Of a DNA stretch of 7,561 nt, positions 1 through 4,873 are shown piece after piece. Position numbers and translations under genes: made by a program. How positions within the stretch are numbered: position 1 is the stretch's first letter; each line of letters opens with the position of its first letter. The stretch spans positions 1 to 7,561 of the forward strand of contig DASVHL010000080.1 in NCBI GenBank assembly GCA_036382575.1, written 5' to 3'. The notes beneath the pieces are model-generated. The model did not search any database and was not told the origin of the DNA. It saw only the letters and a program-made list of their open reading frames with translations. Source of the DNA: UBA6022 sp036382575 (GTDB taxonomy: Bacteria; Patescibacteriota; Saccharimonadia; Saccharimonadales; Saccharimonadaceae).

Positions 1-417
1 GAGGAGAGATTCATGGATATTATTACGGATTGGCGCTGTTTTGTTTTCAATTGACACGCTGCCACCTTGAGCGCGTTCGACGGCGAGAGATTCAAGGTAC
101 TTAACGTCACTTTTTTCTAGACTGTTTGTTGTGGATACAATTGCGACCGCGAGGTCCCACCACGATTTGTTTTGATCATGATTCTTTACGCGATGATAAA
201 AGTTTTCGCTTTCACCAATGTAGGCCTGATTGCTGTCAGAGCTGATCAAAAAATATAAAGCCGGCCACGATAGTTCTTCCCGGCTTTTTACATCACTTAG
301 TTTTAATCGCGGCACTACGAAAGCTTTGATGGTACTTTCACAATCAACAATGCGCACACCTTCAAGAGTTCCGTCTAATAGAAAAGTCTGGATTAAGCGC
401 GGTTGATTGCTATTCAT
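1..417 (-). CDS. GIY-YIG nuclease family protein, C-terminus cut by the left edge
   Basis: The minus frame is open from the ATG at 417 to the left edge, giving 139 residues without a stop. Residues 53-57 (ALYFL) match the first GIY-YIG strand and residues 66-70 (AYIGE) the second. They are followed by the expected catalytic arginine (R76 in YHRVKNH) and a helix with the putative metal-binding glutamate (E109 in KYLES), then N125 in ENKTAP. Spacing and the ERA..G...IENKTAP continuation resemble the GIY-YIG proteins that carry a C-terminal DUF4357 domain, so such a domain may lie outside the window; this is inference. About 50 residues precede the nuclease fold. Members cleave DNA or are uncharacterised; the substrate cannot be told from sequence. 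No Shine-Dalgarno is present and a TATAAT box lies 8 nt before the ATG, so translation is probably leaderless. This start is chosen because of that promoter. Confidence 0.85.
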   Translation of the reverse strand, partial: MNSNQPRLIQTFLLDGTLEGVRIVDCESTIKAFVVPRLKLSDVKSREELSWPALYFLISSDSNQAYIGESENFYHRVKNHDQNKSWWDLAVAIVSTTNSLEKSDVKYLESLAVERAQGGSVSIENKTAPIRNNIHESLL

Positions 418-425
418 TGATTTTG

Positions 426-454
426 ATTATATCACTGTACTTATGCTATGTCTG
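426..454 (-). promoter_or_regulatory. Sigma70-like promoter for the GIY-YIG gene, leaderless
   Basis: On the minus strand, CAGACA (449-454, 4 of 6 to consensus) is followed after exactly 17 bp by a perfect TATAAT (426-431). The start codon begins at 417, so the expected transcription start falls on or within about 3 nt of the ATG. No purine-rich ribosome site can fit in between, which points to a leaderless mRNA. Confidence 0.7.
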
Positions 455-535
455 ATTTTTATAAATAGAGGTATGGTGTGCTATCGGCGATGTCAAATTT
501 GTTGCAACTTCGATGTATGAGTTAAGGTTTTGCTT

Positions 536-1012
536 TTATCTATATTCAATAGCATCGATTCTAATAGGATGCTTGAACGCGACAGTGTCACCTACTTTCT
601 TGCCTAGTAGGATTGACCCTATTGGTGATTGCCTGCTAATGACGGTTGCGCCGTTACGCACGTGGCCGACGTATGGTGTCCAGTCACCGGCGATGAAATA
701 GATTGTTTGCTTGTTGGTAGTGAGATTTGTTGTTGTGACCGTGCTGCCGATGCCTACGGCTCCCCTTTTCTGTTTCGGGATGCTGACGGCAGATTGCCTT
801 AGGACGGTGCGAAGCTTGTCGAGCTCGGCTGCGAGAACTGACTGTCGGTCGCGCAGTGCATCGAATGGTGCGTTGTCATGCCATGTTTCTGATGATTGAT
901 TAAATACTTCGTAAAACTCTGGTCCTAGTGCTTGGATTTCTGCTTCGAGTTCGCCGATACGACGCCGAGCAAAAACCTTATCACTATCAAGGATATATAA
1001 ATCTTCTGTCAT
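536..1012 (-). CDS. GreA/GreB-like transcription elongation factor
   Basis: 158 residues, the usual length of Gre factors. Residues about 10-75 form a predicted antiparallel coiled coil whose tip contains SSETWHDNAPFD (40-51). Residues about 85-158 match the FKBP-like C-terminal domain, with IGSTV (88-92) and RQSPIGSILLGKKVGD (127-142), corresponding to the VNSPIARGLIGK region of GreA. Gre factors insert the coiled coil into the RNA polymerase secondary channel and stimulate cleavage of backtracked RNA through two tip acids (D41 and E44 in E. coli GreA). Here D46 aligns with E44, but the D41 position is T43 and the nearest acid is E42, so cleavage activity is uncertain. It could instead act as a Gfh-like polymerase modulator. 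The start has a GGAG site (1018-1021) 5 nt upstream. It is monocistronic in appearance; no terminator is visible between it and the GIY-YIG promoter. Confidence 0.85.
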   Translation of the reverse strand: MTEDLYILDSDKVFARRRIGELEAEIQALGPEFYEVFNQSSETWHDNAPFDALRDRQSVLAAELDKLRTVLRQSAVSIPKQKRGAVGIGSTVTTTNLTTNKQTIYFIAGDWTPYVGHVRNGATVISRQSPIGSILLGKKVGDTVAFKHPIRIDAIEYR

Positions 1013-1110
1013 GATGACTCCGTTTTGTTAGATAAATGGTACAAAACGTCATTGGCCCGGCTCGTCCGTGCGTGAACGTATAGAGGATCCCGTAGGATCG
1101 TAATGGATGT

Positions 1111-1139
1111 ATTGTAGCGGATTGTGTCAGGCATGAAAA
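1111..1139 (-). promoter_or_regulatory. Probable promoter of the Gre-like gene
   Basis: TTTTCA (1134-1139, 4 of 6) and TACAAT (1111-1116, 5 of 6) are spaced by 17 bp on the minus strand. The -35 overlaps the T-tract of the terminator of the preceding gene, an economical back-to-front arrangement. The predicted start near 1104 gives a leader of about 92 nt. Its 5' end would carry a small hairpin, GATCC/GGATC with a 4-nt loop (1086-1099). Confidence 0.5.
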
Positions 1140-1214
1140 GAGCCCGCACCTAGAACGGACGAGTGGCATACGACCTAAAGTGTCGGGCTCCTTTCGTTCC
1201 GCGAGGTGCGGGCT
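1136..1214 (-). terminator. Complex hairpin terminator after the 129-residue gene
   Basis: On the minus strand AGCCCGCACCT (1204-1214) pairs perfectly over 11 bp with AGGTGCGGGCT (1141-1151), followed by CTTTT. An inner GAACG/CGTTC stem (1195-1199 with 1153-1157) extends it. A third copy of the left-arm motif, GAGCCCGACAC (1180-1190), can compete for the same right arm, giving a shorter terminator hairpin. It begins 11 nt after the stop codon. Confidence 0.65.
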
Positions 1215-1225
1215 GTGATGTGGAG

Positions 1226-1615
1226 CTATTGCTTCACAATGATGTATGGCATGCCACCAGGCAGCATTCCCCACATTTCGCGGGGTAGCAGGTAGCTAGC
1301 TTCTTCGATACCAATGCCCAGCTGGACAAGCTGTTCTTGGGTCTGGTGCACACCTGTCCACTGGTTTTCATGCCGGTCCATGCAGGCGTTCAGGAAGCTC
1401 ATTCCGCCTCCTGCACTCTGCTTGAACGAGTCCGGAAGTTCGGCAAGCATTTCATGAATTTCTTCACGATGCTCTTCGAGTCGTCCGGGGTGAAAACCGA
1501 CGGTCTGCACGATACCTTCGGCAACGACGTAGTTGGTGGTGTCTTCTCCGTCACGGAAAAGACAGTCCATGAAGATTGCATTGACGCGATCGGCAGTCAG
1601 CGTGGCGGTCGACAT
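1226..1615 (-). CDS. Conserved hypothetical protein, 129 residues
   Basis: I recognise no named domain. The protein is soluble, with no signal peptide or membrane segment. It begins with a helix (LTADRVNAIFMDCLFRDGED, residues 6-25), then acidic/basic helices (45-65), a glycine-rich turn (GGGMSFLNAC, 69-78) and a C-terminal MWGMLPGGMPYII segment (114-127). The high content of Trp, Met, Cys and Gly in conserved-looking blocks (DRHENQWTG, LLPREMWGMLPGGMPY) suggests a compact enzyme-like or binding fold; this style of protein occurs as a short conserved hypothetical in many bacteria, as far as I recall. Two cysteines (18 and 78) could be functional. The start is preceded by GAGGAG. It stands alone, with its own strong promoter, a long structured leader and a terminator, so it looks like an independently regulated unit. 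Confidence 0.8.
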   Translation of the reverse strand: MSTATLTADRVNAIFMDCLFRDGEDTTNYVVAEGIVQTVGFHPGRLEEHREEIHEMLAELPDSFKQSAGGGMSFLNACMDRHENQWTGVHQTQEQLVQLGIGIEEASYLLPREMWGMLPGGMPYIIVKQ

Positions 1616-1626
1616 ATCTGTTCTCT

Positions 1627-1632
1627 CTCCTC
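1627..1632 (-). promoter_or_regulatory. Ribosome binding site of the 129-residue gene
   Basis: GAGGAG lies 11 nt before the ATG at 1615, slightly longer than the optimum. A short GGGC/GCCC hairpin (1637-1647) sits immediately upstream and could affect access to the site. Confidence 0.5.
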
Positions 1633-1665
1633 ATCTGGGCGGCGCCCACAAACTATGTTTGCTTG

Positions 1666-1736
1666 GTCTCGCCCGACTGGGAGACACAAGATGAGATACA
1701 GAGGCTTGGTTAGAGGCCCTGTATCTCATCTTGTGT
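1666..1736 (-). promoter_or_regulatory. Structured 5' leader: long hairpin plus a second stem
   Basis: Bases 1684-1701 and 1719-1736 are perfect reverse complements over 18 bp. With one bulged base the stem extends by a GGC/GCC pair block, leaving a loop of about 10 nt. Immediately downstream in the minus transcript is a second stem, GTCTCCC paired with GGG-C-GAGAC (1666-1685), sharing two bases with the first. Neither stem is followed by a T-tract, so neither is an ordinary terminator. With the promoter at 1793-1821 both lie inside a leader of about 170 nt. Possible roles are RNase III processing, mRNA stabilisation or a regulatory switch; the sequence does not decide. Confidence 0.65.
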
Positions 1737-1792
1737 AGTTTGCCATATTTTAAAATACACTCCTATCGCCGTTGTGACATAGAGATGATTAT

Positions 1793-1821
1793 ATTATATC
1801 ATATTTATTAAATGTTGTCTA
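1793..1821 (-). promoter_or_regulatory. Strong sigma70-like promoter of the 129-residue gene
   Basis: On the minus strand TAGACA (1816-1821, 5 of 6) is followed after 17 bp by a perfect TATAAT (1793-1798), and a second TATAAT overlaps it (1788-1793). The predicted start is near 1786, about 170 nt before the ATG. It starts 17 nt after the DUF2200 remnant's stop codon. The same hexamers and the same overlapping TATAATATAAT recur at 4484-4512. Confidence 0.75.
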
Positions 1822-1838
1822 TATTAGCTTTTTACACT

Positions 1839-1985
1839 CTATGTATTGCGGAGGATTTTATCTATTGTCTTTCCCTTTGCTAACTTATCAATAAGTTTAT
1901 CGAGGTAGCGGATTTCTTGCATGAGTGGGTCTGCGATCTCTTCGACACGGACGCCGCAGATGATGCCGGTGATTCGTTTATGCAT
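1839..1985 (-). pseudogene. C-terminal remnant of a second DUF2200 gene
   Basis: Read on the minus strand from an ATG at 1985, this gives 48 residues: MHKRITGIICGVRVEEIADP and onwards, ending DKILRNT. It aligns without gaps to residues 70-117 of the intact DUF2200 protein at 4514-4867, with the stop codon at the same position. Only the conserved core is nearly identical; the last 14 codons and the region before KRITG are diverged homologs (KGKTIDKILRNT against KGKALDKILHRS, ITPMHKR against LNPLRKR). A TGA lies in frame six codons before the ATG, and no Shine-Dalgarno precedes it. About 60 percent of the family length is missing, so I call it a remnant, although translation of a 48-residue peptide cannot be excluded. 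It lies just after the 308-residue gene, which has no visible terminator. Confidence 0.85.
1876..1979 (-). repeat. Direct repeat copy A (in the DUF2200 remnant)
   Basis: Direct repeat with 4551-4654 at a constant offset of 2675. By direct comparison 102 of 104 bases agree; the differences are at 1886 (which changes Glu to Lys) and 1944 (synonymous in a Val codon). Sequence on both sides is still alignable but far more diverged. Confidence 0.9.
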
Positions 1986-2034
1986 AGGAGTGATATGGGG
2001 TCAAAATAGGATTTTAGTCTAGCTGCCTGGGGTA

Positions 2035-2961
2035 TTAGAAAATATCTTTTATATCTGCCGATGGAATGTAGTGTGTACGAGCTTCCATGTCATTACGGAC
2101 GACGAGACATGGTGCACCGGCGGCGATGTCAAAGTTCCAGGCGTTTAGTACTTGTTTAGCTGGTAATGTATCGAGCTCTGGGTAATCGTAGCCGGTAATG
2201 AAACCTTGTGGCAGAATGAATTCGTTATTCTCGCTGGGTGCAGAGCCGTCGGTCATAAAGTCACGGATATCAAATCCTGGCATGTCGTCGTAGCGGGTGT
2301 AGTAACGTTCGCAGTCGATTGCCTTGCTTTCGCTTCGTAAATCATGAGGCAATTCACTGTCGGCACTAGCGCAAATATTTTCTAATGCTCGACGCTGTGC
2401 ATCGGCCGGCAGCGCTAAGAAGTCTGAACTAGTCACGTATGCTTGTGCTGTTTCTGCCTGATCGTGGAGCATTTGCACTGCTGTCATATCATCATCGTCA
2501 CCAAAGTCTGCGCGGATCTTTAAATCTAATATGTGATGCTGATCCACGGGTACATAATAGCTGCCCTTCGGTGTATCGTTATCAGTCCCGTCTGTATAAA
2601 ATTCGAATGCAGCTTGCCACTGTTCGTTGATAAACTTTAGATCGCAGCCATGGAATGTTGCGTAGTTTACGTTGAATATTACTGTGCGGTCAGGAGCGGC
2701 GTTGCTATACGCTAAGCCTAGGACGTGGCTTGGCTGGCCGTTATATTCATAGCCGAATACTTCAGTAAGTTCGATTGAGCGTTTGGCTGAGAGCTCACAT
2801 GTGTCGGGATCGGTTGGGTCCTGGTAGAGCGACATTGCCTCTTCGGCAGCATGCATTTCGCCTAGGAAATCTTCCCATTGGATAGTTTCGCGCACATCAA
2901 TATATTCATCGTGCGGCGAGTGCTCGGCTTGTTCGTCAAATAGAGGAAATTGCTCAGACAT
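2035..2961 (-). CDS. Acidic protein of unknown function, 308 residues
   Basis: I do not recognise a family. The protein is soluble and strongly acidic, with many Asp and Glu and very few Lys, including a DDDD run (GDDDDMTA) near the middle. It has no signal peptide or membrane span. The extreme N-terminus, MSEQFPLFDEQ, contains QFPLF, which resembles the QxxLF pentapeptide by which bacterial proteins bind the DNA polymerase sliding clamp; this is a motif resemblance only. The centre has beta-like segments (TVIFNVNYATFHG, GSYYVPVDQHHILDLKI), then helices (about 165-215), and the end returns to beta (APCLVVRNDMEARTHYIPS), suggesting two domains. No Shine-Dalgarno is found before the ATG. A possible TTGCAA-17-GAAAAT promoter (about 2969-2997) would make it leaderless. 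Its sampled base composition is lower in GC than the neighbouring 161-residue and lipoprotein genes. Confidence 0.8.
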   Translation of the reverse strand: MSEQFPLFDEQAEHSPHDEYIDVRETIQWEDFLGEMHAAEEAMSLYQDPTDPDTCELSAKRSIELTEVFGYEYNGQPSHVLGLAYSNAAPDRTVIFNVNYATFHGCDLKFINEQWQAAFEFYTDGTDNDTPKGSYYVPVDQHHILDLKIRADFGDDDDMTAVQMLHDQAETAQAYVTSSDFLALPADAQRRALENICASADSELPHDLRSESKAIDCERYYTRYDDMPGFDIRDFMTDGSAPSENNEFILPQGFITGYDYPELDTLPAKQVLNAWNFDIAAGAPCLVVRNDMEARTHYIPSADIKDIF

Positions 2962-3022
2962 TTGCTTGATTTTCTAATAAAATGTTCCAAGTTGCAAGCA
3001 TAAGGTATATGACGTAGGAAAT

Positions 3023-3084
3023 AAAAAACTCCCTGCTGGGAGAAAAGTGATGCTTGGGTGAGGAACGTGTGTTCCTCACCCAAG
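3023..3084 (-). terminator. Tandem hairpins with a T6 tail after the 161-residue gene
   Basis: In the minus transcript, a perfect 14-bp stem with an ACAC loop (3053-3084) begins 5 nt after the stop codon. It is followed by a CTCCC/GGGAG stem with an AGCA loop (3029-3042) that runs directly into six T residues (3023-3028). The second is a standard intrinsic terminator; the first probably protects the 3' end or acts as a backup. Confidence 0.85.
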
Positions 3085-3089
3085 GCACC

Positions 3090-3575
3090 TCAGATTGCTC
3101 GCGGACCAACCTTTTGGCCGGATGCGGCGATGGCCGCGTCGAGTTTGGCACGTACATCATTGACGTGCTTCTGTGCCGTAGTGATGGCGTTCTGCTTGTA
3201 CGTCTCTGTGAAATGGTGGTCAGTGGTGGCGCGATGCGCTGCTGACAACCGGTTCTGCGCGCTTTGCAGATCAGCACCGAGACAGTTGATGTAGTGGAGC
3301 CATGCGGCAGCACGGACCATTTCGGGGTATTCTTGCAGCCGTTTGATGGCGTCAGGGTGTTCCTCGATCTGATCCATCAGTGCCAGGACGGCGCTGACAT
3401 CAGCATGATGTTTGACGCCTTTACCGACCCGTTCAAGAACTTCCTCGACATTCGTGTTGAGGAGGAATTCGACGTTGCGCGGACCCATGGGTTTACGCAG
3501 AAGCCTAGTGAGCAGCACTACAATGATAGCAAGCAGTACGACGGCGATGATAAACATCAGTTCGGCAATGGGCAT
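3090..3575 (-). CDS. Single-span membrane protein with helical tail, 161 residues
   Basis: I recognise no family. Residues 5-26 (ELMFIIAVVLLAIIVVLLTRLL) are a clear membrane span, followed at once by RKPMGPR. The positive-inside rule places the remaining 130 residues in the cytoplasm (N-out) and the span as a signal anchor. The tail is mostly helical: about 40-100 includes EEVLERVGKGVKHHADV, PDAIKRLQEYPEMVRAAAWLHYINCLG, and 100-152 has a heptad-like pattern that could form a coiled coil (DLQSAQNRLSAAHRAT, AQKHVNDVRAKLDAAIAA). The start is supported by an AAGGGG site 5 nt upstream. It is a single-gene unit: near-consensus promoter before it, tandem hairpins after it. A membrane-tethered scaffold or envelope factor is conceivable, but this is not shown. 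Confidence 0.85.
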   Translation of the reverse strand: MPIAELMFIIAVVLLAIIVVLLTRLLRKPMGPRNVEFLLNTNVEEVLERVGKGVKHHADVSAVLALMDQIEEHPDAIKRLQEYPEMVRAAAWLHYINCLGADLQSAQNRLSAAHRATTDHHFTETYKQNAITTAQKHVNDVRAKLDAAIAASGQKVGPRAI

Positions 3576-3640
3576 TATAGCCCCTTTCTGAGGTGCGCAT
3601 TCGCGCCCTCGTTTGATGGAGATGACGGATTGCTCAAAAT

Positions 3641-3669
3641 ACTATACTAAAATATAGCTATTTTGTCAA
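3641..3669 (-). promoter_or_regulatory. Near-consensus promoter of the 161-residue membrane protein
   Basis: A perfect TTGACA (3664-3669) is followed after 17 bp by TATAGT (3641-3646, 5 of 6) on the minus strand. The predicted start is near 3634, giving a leader of about 58 nt. The spacer is AT-rich and contains a short ATAGCTAT palindrome. Confidence 0.85.
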
Positions 3670-3733
3670 TGTCAGGGTGCGTACATTCATGTGTCATTAC
3701 TAACATCTCAATCACGTGGGTTAAGAGTTTAGT

Positions 3734-3767
3734 AAAAAGGGTGTGCGGAAATATCTTCCGCACACCC
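3734..3767 (-). terminator. Intrinsic terminator of the lipoprotein gene
   Basis: Bases 3739-3750 and 3756-3767 are perfect reverse complements over 12 bp with a 5-nt loop. The minus transcript ends the stem in CACACCC and runs into TTTTT (3734-3738). It lies about 40 nt after the stop codon at 3809. Confidence 0.9.
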
Positions 3768-3808
3768 ATGATCGTCACCCTTTTGGATGGAACGATTGTG
3801 ACAGCGTG

Positions 3809-4426
3809 CTACTTTTTGGCGAGTAGCTCGTTGTCATAGATTGTGTAATCCACCCGGTAGGCCAGCAGTCGCTTGCCATCCAACCGAAGCATGGTCGATT
3901 TAGGTACCGCGGTACCCTGGATCTCGACCTGGTCAGCGGCGAAGACGGCGATGGGCTTGCCATCTTGCGACCTGATCATAATGGTCTTGCCCTTGCCTTG
4001 CCAGAGGTTTCGGTTGTATTCCAGGAAGTTGTTCAGCCAAGGAACACCTGGTTCAGCGTTTTTGATGTCGACCGTGGTGTCTGCGCCTGCGACGGCGGTA
4101 ACGCCCTTTTCAGCCAACAGCATAGATGATCCTACGTGGTTGATGTGTGAGTTGCCGATCGAAATCAGCAAGACGCTACCTGGTGCGCTGACGGTGTTTC
4201 CATCAGAACTAACCGAGATTTCCCTGAAGCGTTCGTCCAGATCGAACTGGAACGATTCGCCGACGACCTTGTCGATGGCATCGCCATTCTGGTCGTAGGT
4301 CGTCATGGTCGCCGGAATGCCCTTCCAGTCCCTGGCGAGGTCCTCGAAGGACATCACAACTGCAGAACAAGAAGTCATTACAAGTGCGAGGACGACTGCC
4401 GTCATCATCAACACGAACCGTTTCAT
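3809..4426 (-). CDS. DUF5052-like lipoprotein, 205 residues
   Basis: The start at 4426 is chosen because AAGGAG lies 4 nt upstream and the protein then opens with a lipoprotein signal: MKRF, a hydrophobic core (residues 5-16) and VMTSC with C20 as the lipidated residue. The frame stays open 23 codons further upstream, but that stretch spans the promoter. The mature part resembles the DUF5052 family of secreted Gram-positive lipoproteins. Blocks that fit are KGIPATMTTYDQNGD (35-49), LISIGNSHINHVGSSM (87-102), GVPWLNNF (127-134), QGKGKTIMIRSQDGKPIAVF (143-162), VPKSTMLRLDGKRLLAYR (174-191) and DYTIYDNELL (193-202). The family's function is unknown; it is expected to sit on the outer face of the cell membrane. 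The assignment is from memory of the family pattern. It is a single-gene unit with its own promoter and terminator. Confidence 0.85.
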   Translation of the reverse strand: MKRFVLMMTAVVLALVMTSCSAVVMSFEDLARDWKGIPATMTTYDQNGDAIDKVVGESFQFDLDERFREISVSSDGNTVSAPGSVLLISIGNSHINHVGSSMLLAEKGVTAVAGADTTVDIKNAEPGVPWLNNFLEYNRNLWQGKGKTIMIRSQDGKPIAVFAADQVEIQGTAVPKSTMLRLDGKRLLAYRVDYTIYDNELLAKK

Positions 4427-4430
4427 GTTT

Positions 4431-4436
4431 CTCCTT
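4431..4436 (-). promoter_or_regulatory. Ribosome binding site fixing the lipoprotein start
   Basis: AAGGAG ends 4 nt before the ATG at 4426. It rules in this start over the in-frame upstream ATG at 4495, which lies at the promoter's TATAAT and gives an N-terminus that is not a signal peptide. Confidence 0.8.
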
Positions 4437-4483
4437 AGGTGGATTGAATGTTCATACACATATGTAATACGGGTACTAATTAT

Positions 4484-4512
4484 ATTATAGCACAAATAAG
4501 TAAAATTGTCTA
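4484..4512 (-). promoter_or_regulatory. Strong promoter of the DUF5052-like lipoprotein
   Basis: TAGACA (4507-4512, 5 of 6) is followed after 17 bp by a perfect TATAAT (4484-4489), with a second overlapping TATAAT. The -35 starts 1 nt after the DUF2200 stop codon. The predicted start near 4477 gives a leader of about 50 nt. Both hexamers and the doubled -10 match the promoter at 1793-1821. Confidence 0.8.
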
Positions 4513-4513
4513 C

Positions 4514-4867
4514 TTATGACCGGTGTAAGATCTTGTCCAGGGCCTTCCCTTTTGCTAACTCATCAATAAGTTTATCGAGGTAGCGGATTTCTTGCATGAG
4601 TGGGTCTGCGATCTCTTCTACACGGACGCCGCAGATGATGCCGGTGATTCGTTTGCGCAAAGGGTTTAGTTGGGATGCTTGACCAAAGAAGGTTTCGAAA
4701 TCAGTCTTTGCGATGATGTGTTTTTCTAGGGCATCTTGGCTGTAGCCAGTTAACCAACGAATCACTTCATCAACTTCATTTTTAGTACGGCCCTTTTTCA
4801 TGGCTTTGGCGACGTAGAGCGGATAGACGCTCGAGAAGCTGGTGGTGTAGATTCGATGATTTTCCAT
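4514..4867 (-). CDS. DUF2200 domain protein
   Basis: 117 residues, a full-length DUF2200 member. Family features visible are the N-terminal HRIYTTSFSSVYPLYVAKA (residues 4-22), GRTKNEVDEVIRWLTGY (26-42), DFETFFGQA (56-64) and the highly conserved ICGVRVEEIADPLMQEIRYLDKLIDELAKGK (78-108). The family is small, soluble and of unknown function; the conserved acidic/basic helical end could bind a ligand or partner. It starts 6 nt after the PNPOx-like stop codon, with no clear Shine-Dalgarno, so it is probably translated from the same mRNA as that gene. There is no terminator after it; the next promoter begins 1 nt beyond the stop. Its 3' half is duplicated at 1839-1985. Confidence 0.92.
   Translation of the reverse strand: MENHRIYTTSFSSVYPLYVAKAMKKGRTKNEVDEVIRWLTGYSQDALEKHIIAKTDFETFFGQASQLNPLRKRITGIICGVRVEEIADPLMQEIRYLDKLIDELAKGKALDKILHRS
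4551..4654 (-). repeat. Direct repeat copy B (in the intact DUF2200 gene)
   Basis: Partner of 1876-1979, same orientation, 102 of 104 bases identical, 2675 bp apart. The two copies bracket the 308-residue gene, the 161-residue membrane protein and the lipoprotein. Confidence 0.9.
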
Positions 4868-4873
4868 GATGAT

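Noticed and set aside
987..1274. Minus-strand frame of 95 codons across the terminator of the 129-residue gene
   Set aside because: It overlaps the end of that gene, the terminator, the Gre promoter and the Gre start, and has no ribosome site or recognisable protein pattern.
1337..1738. Plus-strand open frame opposite the 129-residue gene
   Set aside because: It is the antisense shadow of a better-supported gene, runs through the leader hairpin and has no recognisable domain or ribosome site.
1726..1746. Six-codon leader peptide (MANYTR) entering the long hairpin
   Set aside because: The nearest AGGAG is about 13 nt away from its ATG, too far for good initiation, and the peptide shows no codon bias that would suggest attenuation.
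3264..3650. Plus-strand open frame of 128 codons
   Set aside because: It lies opposite the 161-residue membrane protein and crosses that gene's leader and -10 box; composition looks like antisense.
3873..4298. Plus-strand open frame of 141 codons
   Set aside because: It is antisense to the lipoprotein gene, which has a signal peptide, ribosome site, promoter and terminator.
4427..4495. Upstream in-frame ATG extending the lipoprotein by 23 residues
   Set aside because: The extension covers the promoter's downstream region, gives no signal sequence, and lacks a ribosome site, whereas the ATG at 4426 has AAGGAG.
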